A DNA stretch of 64,000 bases from the NCBI GenBank assembly GCA_045611765.1, contig JAZKXT010000004.1, forward strand, positions 62,001-126,000, read 5' to 3'. The DNA is from UMGS1649 sp045611765 (GTDB lineage Bacteria; Bacillota; Clostridia; TANB77; CAG-465). Position 1 is the stretch's first letter. Each line of letters starts with the position of its first letter. The notes beneath the pieces were generated by a model, which saw only the letters and a list, made by a program, of their open reading frames with translations, searched no databases and was not told where the DNA came from. The translations under genes were made by a program, and so were the position numbers. Positions 52,504-60,432 of the stretch are shown one piece after another.

Positions 52504-53721
52504 TTAGTATGACCACACTCCAACTATTTGCCTTCTTCCATCAAATTTTTTACTAGCCTCATCCATCTCATCATACTTTCCAGCGTTATATGTCTGTGTA
52601 GTCAAATACCCAAACTTAGGAACACTTTCTAATTTTATACTTTCTTCCACTTTTTTATCATTAATATATAAATTAACTATACATTCTTTATCCTGTACTT
52701 TATCTACTGCAATTTCTATTTTAGTATCTGCCATTATATCTGTTGGATAAGATAAAATTGTAGTATTTTCAACAAGAATTGAAACTCCATTCAAGCCAAC
52801 ACTTACAAGCATGTCACCGGTATTGACAAAGTTGTACATTAATTGTATATCTCCTGTATTTAATACCCCTTTTGCTCTTAATTCTGTTACCGTTTTTGGC
52901 GTAACTTTCAAAGCAACTTTATAATCATCGGTCGGATTTATAATATTCAAGTTTGAAGTGCTATGTTTCATTGCTTTTAATCCCACAACACTACTTGTAA
53001 TGCTACCATAATCTACTTCGCCTATCCATTTACTAGCTAAAATTCTTCCGCCATAATTTACATATAGTCTAGTATTTGTATCTATAGCGTTTGCTGTTAT
53101 AGAGTTATATAAAATTGTTGCCAATGTAGTATTAGTATTACGTATAGTTACATTAAAGTTGTCTCCTTCATTTAACAAATATGCATAATGTTCTGTTCCA
53201 TTAGATAGATTTAATTTTTTTTCATTTTCTAAAATATTTACAATATGCTCTGTTGTATATACTTGCTTAGATACCCTATATGTATCTTCAGACATAAAAT
53301 CTGTTGGAATTTTCCCAAGTTTACCTGCTAAAAATTTATCCTGTTCATCCTTTTCTAACCCCATTTTATCTTCTGCAGATAACCACTCTTCTTTTTGTTC
53401 TTGTGTTGTTGTTGCGACTAGTTCATACTTTCCATCCTTTTTTATATAATAATTGGTTATAGGATCATACCTTGTATATTCATGTGTAAGTTCTATATCA
53501 TACGAATTGCCTGTAAGGCGAAGTCTTCTTTCGTAATCACTATACATGTCCCTTGTTATATATCCCTTATTTCTTACTTCATCTACAAAATCTTGTGTGT
53601 ACCTCATAGCAAGTATATATGATATATCGTCTTTCTTTTCATATGCCATATATACAGGGAATATGAAAAGAAGAACTATGGATATTATAACAATAACAAT
53701 TGTTTGTAAACTGTCTTCCAC
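52504..53721 (-). CDS. Pilin-like protein with extended ectodomain (405 aa), paralogue of the 1,114-aa adhesin
   Basis: MEDSLQTIVIVIISIVLLFI is the hydrophobic helix, then the stalk DFVDEVRNKGYITRDMYSDY and RLTGNSYDIELTHEY, matching the first 100 residues of the 1,114-aa protein position for position. The remaining 280 residues are beta-rich (YGGRILASKWIGEVDYG), ending FDGRRQIVGVWSY. It has no Ig-like modules. The start is GTG at 53721, behind AAGGGGG. It may be a pilus-shaft or priming subunit. Confidence 0.7.
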   Translation of the reverse strand: MEDSLQTIVIVIISIVLLFIFPVYMAYEKKDDISYILAMRYTQDFVDEVRNKGYITRDMYSDYERRLRLTGNSYDIELTHEYTRYDPITNYYIKKDGKYELVATTTQEQKEEWLSAEDKMGLEKDEQDKFLAGKLGKIPTDFMSEDTYRVSKQVYTTEHIVNILENEKKLNLSNGTEHYAYLLNEGDNFNVTIRNTNTTLATILYNSITANAIDTNTRLYVNYGGRILASKWIGEVDYGSITSSVVGLKAMKHSTSNLNIINPTDDYKVALKVTPKTVTELRAKGVLNTGDIQLMYNFVNTGDMLVSVGLNGVSILVENTTILSYPTDIMADTKIEIAVDKVQDKECIVNLYINDKKVEESIKLESVPKFGYLTTQTYNAGKYDEMDEASKKFDGRRQIVGVWSY

Positions 53722-53733
53722 TTGTTATCCCCC

Positions 53734-54141
53734 TTAATAATCAATTATCTTATCTGGAGAAGAAATATACAATATCTCTCCTTCTTTTGTCACTGTATAG
53801 TTCCAAATTGGATTTATTTTATCTAGCATTTCTTCCTTAATATTGCCTGTACTATATCGCCAACTCCCACCTAATGTAGTGCCATTAAACCTTATTGATA
53901 CGCTATCATCTGTTATATATTTAGTTATTAACGAACGCACATCTACCCCTGTTAAAGTCGTCGCATCTAAATCTTCCTTTTTCATTATTTCATCATATTC
54001 TGAAGCTATATCTGTCCTATGCCCCACTTGTTCAGCAACATCTATTGCTTTACCATAATATATTGTCATGGCGGATATAACCCCCATTATTATAAAAACT
54101 GAAACACTTATAAAAATAATCCTTACTGACCACTCTTCCAT
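53734..54141 (-). CDS. Minor pilin-like protein (135 aa)
   Basis: Starts MEEWSVRIIFISVSVFIIMGV: a very short N-terminus, then the membrane helix. Residues 40-75 carry DATTLTGVDVRSLITKYITD, the paralogue motif. It is the first gene after the terminator that follows the 148-aa pilin. I start at ATG 54141, behind AAAGGGG, since an in-frame ATG eight codons upstream lacks a site. A TATAAT box at 54181-54186 on minus could give it separate transcription. Confidence 0.65.
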   Translation of the reverse strand: MEEWSVRIIFISVSVFIIMGVISAMTIYYGKAIDVAEQVGHRTDIASEYDEIMKKEDLDATTLTGVDVRSLITKYITDDSVSIRFNGTTLGGSWRYSTGNIKEEMLDKINPIWNYTVTKEGEILYISSPDKIIDY

Positions 54142-54248
54142 AATGTTCCCCTTTCTAATTAACAAATATAAAAAGAATTGATTATACCGTGTTTAATTTC
54201 TTCTTATATTTATTAATTTCAATATAAATTAACATATCTTAAAATAGC

Positions 54249-54287
54249 CTTAAAAAGGCATACAACATAATTATATGCCTTTTAAGG
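54249..54287 (-). terminator. Terminator after the 148-aa pilin gene
   Basis: CCTTAAAAAGGCATA and TATGCCTTTTAAGG pair around an 11-base loop, 12 bases past the pilin stop, and are followed by T-rich sequence on minus. It splits the locus into a machinery-plus-pilin part and a minor-subunit part. Confidence 0.75.
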
Positions 54288-54298
54288 TTAAAATTTAA

Positions 54299-54745
54299 TT
54301 ATATAGCTTTTTTGAAATATAAGCCTATAACATTTCCATTCGTATCAAGAATAACAGCAGAAGTATACCTTTCACTCTTAATAGCAGCTAGAGCATCGGT
54401 TAAATTAGGTGTGGCTGCATTCTTAGTAGAAGAAACAAGACCACCTGCTTTTGGACTACCTGTTACTGTTAGTGCATATTTACCATAGTTGGTACTATCT
54501 ATAAGAATTCCCATGCTTTTTATGTATTTTCTAACAGCTGTTCCTACAGAAGTTGCGCTTAATGTTTTTCCGTCATATACATTGTATAATTCGTTTTTTA
54601 AATCTCCTGTTATGCCAGAAATTTGTCCACCAGCTTCATCCATCATTCCAGTACCTAAGTTTACTATTAATAGTACTGCAGATATGATTATGATTGTAAT
54701 GAAAAGTCCAACACCAATCATAATCGCTTTTTCTGTATTATCCAT
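54299..54745 (-). CDS. Probable major pilin of the Tad-like system (148 aa)
   Basis: Starts MDNTEKAIMIGVGLFITIIII. The hydrophobic helix begins at about residue 7, with Asp2 and Glu5 close to it, so the encoded protein looks like an already mature type IV pilin with no leader to cut. The middle has LYNVYDGKTLSATSVGTAVRKYI, the motif shared with the minor subunits, and the C-terminus ends FKKAI. AAAGGAGG precedes the ATG. It directly follows the assembly genes and precedes a strong terminator, the usual setting for the most abundant subunit. Composition (Gly, Ala, Thr) fits a pilin. Confidence 0.7.
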   Translation of the reverse strand: MDNTEKAIMIGVGLFITIIIISAVLLIVNLGTGMMDEAGGQISGITGDLKNELYNVYDGKTLSATSVGTAVRKYIKSMGILIDSTNYGKYALTVTGSPKAGGLVSSTKNAATPNLTDALAAIKSERYTSAVILDTNGNVIGLYFKKAI

Positions 54746-54854
54746 ATTTATTTACCTCCTTTATAGATAATATATTATAATATATTGTTACTCACTTTTT
54801 AAGTGATATAACCTTTATATATGTTAAACGCCTATTTGGCGATATAACCAATTT

Positions 54855-56951
54855 TTACATGTTCAATACTGACATTTGTGATACGAGTTGCATTATGCTC
54901 ACAAGTAGTAATGGACCAACAAAGTATGCCGCTACCAATATTATTAAAGGAGTAAATCCAATTGCATTTCCCATAGTAGATTTTTTGTTTATTATTCTTT
55001 CGTTTGTTTCTTTCCTTTTTTCATATTGGAAACTTCTCTCTGTTTCTAGTTCATCAAAGGCTTCTCTTATTGGTATTCTTTCTACCGCCGAAATTAACGC
55101 TTCTACTATACGCTGGAAGTCTTTTTGTGGAACTGAATCCTTTAAGTCCTCTAAAGCTTCAATTGCACCTGCTTCATAGTTGTTTAAAGCTGTAGAAATC
55201 GGCTCTTTATATGCGTATGAATATCTTTCAAGCCATTCTAATACCGTTTGTACATCAACTCTTTCAATATACATAAGCATTAGTATTATTGACCTAAACT
55301 GCATTATTTCGTCTTCTCTTTCCAAAGCCCTTATTTTATTTTTAATAATTAAAACAATATTTGGTATGAAATATACTCCCCATGCAACGAGCAGCGCTAT
55401 TATCATTTCCCAAAATTTCATGAAATTATCTTTGACGCCTTCTATTTTCCCAAGAACTCTTTCAACATCACTATCCAAAACCTTTTGTTCCTCTTCAGCT
55501 CCCGATGCGCCCATTTGTTTTTCTAGTTCATATCTTACATCTTCTTCTGTAACATTTTTTTCGTTCTTTAGCTTGTCTACAATTTCCTTGTCGCTTTTAT
55601 TTAACGCTTCTGCCGCTTGTCTGTCTTCGTCAGATAGGGCTCCAAGGCTTAAGAATTCTTCGCTAATTTCATTATATATACTATTTAAATCTATCGCATG
55701 TATATTTATTAACAAAACAAACATGGCTACAAAAGCTATAATCGCATACGTAAACTTATTAATGTAGAACCACTGCAGAGTTAAATATGAGTTTGTCGAC
55801 TTAATTCTTTCAGTAAGTCTTTTATGTTTCCTCGTATGCTCGCTTGGCATGAAACCTCTTATTACAAATTTAACAAGTGGAAATTTGTAAAGCTTATCTT
55901 GCCATTTTTCAGTTACAATTCTATCGAATTTTATTTCGTTAGAATCTTCTCTTATTAGTTTTAAGGCAAAGTATGCTACAAATATTGATACCATTATTAG
56001 TGTACGGATTACAAATCCAATACTGCTTGAATAGAAATTTATAAGTGCTGGGAAGTTTGTTGATGCCCAGTTTTCTACAATTTGTAGGAAGAATATTGGT
56101 GCTATAGCTATTGCTGTCAAACTTCTAAATTTATAATTTATTTTGTCTTTTTTTAGTAGCTCCAAATATACATCGTTTAGTATATTGTTTAAGTTTTTTA
56201 AGTATACTGACACTCCCTCTACTTTTCTATCTCCAAGTTCCATTGTAAGATAGGATACACCAGCAAAAAGTTTTAAAAATTTATTTGGTGCCGTATCATA
56301 ATATTTCTCAAGCATTACGTCAGGATTATCTGATGTTATAGCATCTCTAATTCTTCTTATTTGAGGCATTATTTCTTTGTCCTCAAGCTCTTCTATAGCA
56401 TCATTAAATGCTTCTTCTATCATACCATGCTCATGGAATGAGTGTCTTATTTCTGTAAAAACTTCCGGTAATTGTGTCATTATCTTATCTGCTACTTTAT
56501 TAACCCTAGAGTTAACCATAACATCATTTATTATGAACACCATAAGTATTACAACAATTGCCGTATATAAATCCGAAACTACATTTAAGAAGACAAACAG
56601 CGCTGCAAATATAAATAATAAAGATAGTAACATTATCGAGCCTGTTTTTCTTCTTATTTCATACTCGGTATAATCATTTACCATTTCTAGTTTAAGTCTT
56701 GTCTTTCTAGTATAGTATTTTATAACTGGTAGTTTTACCAATATTAAATATGCTACTTGAAATACTCTATCCAAAATATCCTTAATACTTGTTTTATTCT
56801 TTACAACTATTTGATCTTTTTGAAATAGCTTTGAATTACTTGCATATTTTTTCTTTGTTACATTATAGTATATTATAACAGCAAGTAAGCCTAAAAAGGC
56901 AATTCCAACCATGCCAATTATAATATACAGAGTTCCATTACCCGCTGCCAT
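54855..56951 (-). CDS. TadB/TadC-like inner membrane assembly platform, probable fusion (698 aa)
   Basis: A 698-residue membrane protein with helices near residues 8-27, 105-145, 285-345, 405-430, 520-550 and 660-695. Between them are soluble parts of the T2SSF type: LPEVFTEIRHSFHEHGMIEE near residue 165 and LERYSYAYKEPISTAL near 590. The two halves correspond to TadB and TadC, usually separate. A Glu/Lys-rich insertion of 70 residues (around 440-510) lies between them and may be a signal or gate. It starts nine bases after the ATPase stop. Confidence 0.8.
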   Translation of the reverse strand: MAAGNGTLYIIIGMVGIAFLGLLAVIIYYNVTKKKYASNSKLFQKDQIVVKNKTSIKDILDRVFQVAYLILVKLPVIKYYTRKTRLKLEMVNDYTEYEIRRKTGSIMLLSLLFIFAALFVFLNVVSDLYTAIVVILMVFIINDVMVNSRVNKVADKIMTQLPEVFTEIRHSFHEHGMIEEAFNDAIEELEDKEIMPQIRRIRDAITSDNPDVMLEKYYDTAPNKFLKLFAGVSYLTMELGDRKVEGVSVYLKNLNNILNDVYLELLKKDKINYKFRSLTAIAIAPIFFLQIVENWASTNFPALINFYSSSIGFVIRTLIMVSIFVAYFALKLIREDSNEIKFDRIVTEKWQDKLYKFPLVKFVIRGFMPSEHTRKHKRLTERIKSTNSYLTLQWFYINKFTYAIIAFVAMFVLLINIHAIDLNSIYNEISEEFLSLGALSDEDRQAAEALNKSDKEIVDKLKNEKNVTEEDVRYELEKQMGASGAEEEQKVLDSDVERVLGKIEGVKDNFMKFWEMIIALLVAWGVYFIPNIVLIIKNKIRALEREDEIMQFRSIILMLMYIERVDVQTVLEWLERYSYAYKEPISTALNNYEAGAIEALEDLKDSVPQKDFQRIVEALISAVERIPIREAFDELETERSFQYEKRKETNERIINKKSTMGNAIGFTPLIILVAAYFVGPLLLVSIMQLVSQMSVLNM

Positions 56952-56960
56952 ACTCTATAC

Positions 56961-58853
56961 TCACCCCCATGCTGTGTCTAAGAATTTATCAAATGCTTTG
57001 ATATCTTCATCAGACATGTTTTCACGCATAGCTTGTACATTTGCTTCTGACAGTTGATGTACAAATATATATTCGCCATCTTTAAATTCTACTATGTTGT
57101 GATAATCATAGTTCGAAGTTTGAGTCATATGCCTAAAGTATTCAGTAGCGTTATCCATGAATGCTTCCCATTTGCCTTCCATATTTTTAGCTCTTTTGTA
57201 TCCATCGTGATAGTTAAACTCTTTCTCTTTTGGAACACACTCTGTTATTCTCTCTATATATCTTGTTCCGTCAACACCTCTTTTTAGGTGAACGTCAAAG
57301 TTTATAACGTTAACAACCTGTACTTCTGCAACATCTTCATTGTTAAACATACCTATTTTTAAAAGTGAGTTTCTTAGTGCAGTTATAAGGTTAGGGAATG
57401 TTTTAGCGTGGTGCGTAAATAATGTGAATTTAGAAGCAACCTGCGCCATTTGTATCATCCATGCAGCAACCGGGTCAGTTGCAACCTCTCCTAGGATATT
57501 AACACCACCATCTGTTTTCTTTTGAACATCTAGACCCATTTGTCCAGTGATTGTGTCTGTCTCTCTTAAAGACAAGATATTGTTTCTAGGATATATTTTT
57601 CTTAAGTGAAGTTCGAATGCTGTTTCCTGAACACGCATCGTTATTGTTGGGTAAAGGTATTTCATTATAGCCATAAGAAGTGTTGTTTTACCACAACCTT
57701 GTTCACCCGTTATTGCTGTAACACGAGCACCTCTAATTAAGTATTTAAGTAACTCTATTACTGGTTCTTTGTTTTTATGTACTAATAATTGTTCTGTGTC
57801 TATCAAAGTTGGTGGAGCAAACTTTCTTACGAAGAACGCCCACGACTCTGCAAAGTTAGGTCTTAATACAACTATTCTGGAACCATCTTTCATTTCGTTG
57901 ATTTTGAAACCAACTGATTCAGATAATTGTCCTGGATTATTGTATTTGTATATGTTTTGACATACACGTCTAAGCTCTGCTTCGCTGCCGAATGATAAGA
58001 AAGATAAATACATTGATTTACCTTTATAGAAAATCCATACTGAGTCGTATGACATTGGTATATTGAATTTTCCTGTTTGATCTAGGTAATCCTCCATGTC
58101 ACCAACTTGGTCTAAGAAGCTAGGTGGTATACCTGAAACTCCTCCTGAAACACCGTCTATATTTTGGTCACGTATATCATCTATTACGCTAAATCCTTTA
58201 TATCCTTGATAAATTCTTTGAACAACTATTTCTAATTTGTCTTCAAAATCTATTGGTGTTCCTTCAACTTCTTCTTCATAAATATGATTTATTTCTTCAG
58301 CAGTTATTACATATGATGGAACTTTTGCGTCATATTCGAATTTTGGTTCGTCTAGTCTGTATTTGCTTATCATATGGTTTAATGCATTAGATTTATATTT
58401 TTTCTTATACAAATGAAGTAATATGTCGAATTGGTCTTGCGCTGTCATTTTTTCTTTGCTATCGAAAGGTATTGCGAAATTTAGGTTTCTATCTGTTACC
58501 TTATATTGGTTTTTTAGTAAGTCAAACATTAATGATTTAACATACTTCTTGTCGTTAGCAGATGCATAACCCGCACCTTTTAAAGCTTTTTTCAAATCGT
58601 ACTTTGTATTCTTTCTTCTTTCGAATTCATCTTCAGAAAGAGCAAGATCGTATAAGTTCATTCTAGTTATTTCGTCGAATTCGTGTTTTATAAAATCAGA
58701 CATTCCTTTTATGCTGTATTTTTGTCTTTCACGTTCAACTTCATCCTCAATTCTTGTGTCTTTTTTAGAGGTTGCTGCATAATATATACCTGCAACAACT
58801 AGAGCGAACATAACTATTATTAATATTGTGTTAAATATAAATGAAAGTGACAA
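56961..58853 (-). CDS. tadA: TadA/CpaF-type secretion ATPase with an N-terminal membrane helix (630 aa)
   Basis: Residues 4-26 form a membrane helix, rare among these normally cytosolic ATPases. After a variable region of 300 residues the ATPase core has Walker A GEQGCGKTTLL near residue 390, an Asp-box-like stretch, ILGEVATDPVAAWM (Walker B) and THHAKTFPNLITALRNSL (His box), the VirB11/TadA pattern. It powers pilin assembly. The start is TTG at 58853, behind AAAGGAGGA. The next gene encodes the assembly platform. Confidence 0.85.
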   Translation of the reverse strand: MSLSFIFNTILIIVMFALVVAGIYYAATSKKDTRIEDEVERERQKYSIKGMSDFIKHEFDEITRMNLYDLALSEDEFERRKNTKYDLKKALKGAGYASANDKKYVKSLMFDLLKNQYKVTDRNLNFAIPFDSKEKMTAQDQFDILLHLYKKKYKSNALNHMISKYRLDEPKFEYDAKVPSYVITAEEINHIYEEEVEGTPIDFEDKLEIVVQRIYQGYKGFSVIDDIRDQNIDGVSGGVSGIPPSFLDQVGDMEDYLDQTGKFNIPMSYDSVWIFYKGKSMYLSFLSFGSEAELRRVCQNIYKYNNPGQLSESVGFKINEMKDGSRIVVLRPNFAESWAFFVRKFAPPTLIDTEQLLVHKNKEPVIELLKYLIRGARVTAITGEQGCGKTTLLMAIMKYLYPTITMRVQETAFELHLRKIYPRNNILSLRETDTITGQMGLDVQKKTDGGVNILGEVATDPVAAWMIQMAQVASKFTLFTHHAKTFPNLITALRNSLLKIGMFNNEDVAEVQVVNVINFDVHLKRGVDGTRYIERITECVPKEKEFNYHDGYKRAKNMEGKWEAFMDNATEYFRHMTQTSNYDYHNIVEFKDGEYIFVHQLSEANVQAMRENMSDEDIKAFDKFLDTAWG

Positions 58854-58886
58854 AACTCTTTCCTCCTTTTCTTTATATTTTGTTCT

Positions 58887-59693
58887 CTATATTCTTACGC
58901 GGTCTAAAACCGCTTTTGTTATATTTCTTATTTCATGAATAAAATATCCATTATAGTCATTTTTTTCAGCATTTAAGTTTTTATAAAAGAAATCAATTAC
59001 ATTTCCATCATTACATGCATCTGTAAACACGTAGTTATGTGGTATGCAATGTATTGGCTCTTTTATTCCATACTTTCTGCGAATATTTGGGATATTATAT
59101 TTAGATTTTTCCTCATAATTACACATTAAAAGCATTTTAGGTTTATTCTTTATAATCTCATTTGAAAGATATTTATCCATTGCTTCCTCTAAAAAGACTT
59201 CTTCTTGATTCATAGTACAAATTACATAGTCTGCCTTTTCCAACTCATCTGTTATATATGATTTTTCAGTACCCTTAGGTAAATCTAACCAAACCAAATC
59301 ATATGTTTCATTTGCTTTATTTACAACCATTCCTAAACTGTTGGTAAGTTGGCTAAATTGTTCTCTACTTGCAACATTTGTACCATACATTACATCAAGT
59401 CTTTGTTTTAAAACTGGTTTTGCATAGTTTCTTATACTTTCAGGAGTAAGTTTATTACTCTCAACAAGTCTTGCTAAAGCTGTAATACCAATACTTGAAC
59501 TATTGAACACATTCTGTGCTTTTAAAGAACTGTAATCTGTAAATGAGCTTTCAATTTTTTTAGCTTGCCAATGTGCGTGTAGAAGTATATTAGAATAATC
59601 TTCTTCAATCGCCATCAAAGTACTAACAGCTACACTTGCATGCGTTTGTCCTATAGAAGTAGCTACCGGGCTCCAAAATACTATCTTTGGCAT
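58887..59693 (-). CDS. TadZ/MinD-like protein with degenerate P-loop (268 aa)
   Basis: MPKIVFWSPVATSIGQTHASVAV begins like a MinD/TadZ ATPase, but the deviant Walker A (KGGxGKT) reads TSIGQTH with no Lys. LVWLDLPKGTEK is the Walker B-like strand and CTMNQEEVFLEEAM the later switch region. TadZ/CpaE proteins place the pilus machine at a site in the cell. Loss of the P-loop suggests scaffolding without normal ATP hydrolysis. It overlaps the stop of the preceding gene (TAATG). Confidence 0.75.
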   Translation of the reverse strand: MPKIVFWSPVATSIGQTHASVAVSTLMAIEEDYSNILLHAHWQAKKIESSFTDYSSLKAQNVFNSSSIGITALARLVESNKLTPESIRNYAKPVLKQRLDVMYGTNVASREQFSQLTNSLGMVVNKANETYDLVWLDLPKGTEKSYITDELEKADYVICTMNQEEVFLEEAMDKYLSNEIIKNKPKMLLMCNYEEKSKYNIPNIRRKYGIKEPIHCIPHNYVFTDACNDGNVIDFFYKNLNAEKNDYNGYFIHEIRNITKAVLDRVRI

Positions 59694-60418
59694 TACAATT
59701 TCCCCCTTGTATACATTTTTATCATTTTTCTAATTTCCCCCGCTTGTACATCACCTAATATTTCTGACGCCATGTCTGTTATAAGCGAAATATATTGTTT
59801 TGTGTGTCTGTTCATGTCTATATAACCACTTTGCTCAAATTCTATATCAGCAATTTTATCTTGATCTGTATATGCAAATTCATATTCTGTCTCATTCCAA
59901 TCAACAGGAAGACTTAGTATTTTACTTTCAAAATATTTTTCACTAGCTCTTGTTACATATTGTCTAAATAATACACGCGTAAGAACCGGCTTCCTTTCTA
60001 CCGCTTCATATTTTAACATAGTGTTTAATAGTTCTTCATTCTTAGCTATAGATATGTTTAGATATTCTATAAAGAAGAATGTTTTTGCAAAATTCTCTTG
60101 TATAAAGTCCTCATATGATTGTACATTGTCTATGTCTATTAATATAATATCATATGTGTCTGCGTTTGATGTTTTTGTACATATGTATTCTTTTATTGCT
60201 TCTATACTTCTAAATCCTAGAGCATAATCCACAGAATCAAAATGTACTAAATATTCTTCTTCCGAATTATTGAAGGCTGGTATAGAATATCTTAGACGTT
60301 CTTCCGATGTTGCATCAATAACTAAAACAGATTTCCCAGTTATAGTTAATACTTTAGCCAAATTAATTATATATTCGGTTTTATTTACATATCCTACCAA
60401 ACCTATTATCTTTTGCAT
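59693..60418 (-). CDS. Second TadZ/MinD-like protein with degenerate P-loop (241 aa)
   Basis: MQKIIGLVGYVNKTEYIINLAKVL has the first strand and helix of a MinD-type fold with GYVNKTEY where the Walker A should be. GKSVLVIDATSEERL and YDIILIDIDNVQS are the next conserved strands. It belongs to the same fold group as the gene that follows but is diverged in sequence. It sits between the CpaB-like gene and the other TadZ-like gene. AGGAGG precedes the ATG. Confidence 0.7.
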   Translation of the reverse strand: MQKIIGLVGYVNKTEYIINLAKVLTITGKSVLVIDATSEERLRYSIPAFNNSEEEYLVHFDSVDYALGFRSIEAIKEYICTKTSNADTYDIILIDIDNVQSYEDFIQENFAKTFFFIEYLNISIAKNEELLNTMLKYEAVERKPVLTRVLFRQYVTRASEKYFESKILSLPVDWNETEYEFAYTDQDKIADIEFEQSGYIDMNRHTKQYISLITDMASEILGDVQAGEIRKMIKMYTRGKL

Positions 60419-60432
60419 TTGTTCCTCCTATT

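Noticed and set aside
54855..55767. Several long ORFs on plus, up to 195 codons
   Set aside because: They are antisense to the TadBC-like gene, which has clear helices and family motifs; low-complexity Ser-rich translation is typical of the opposite strand.
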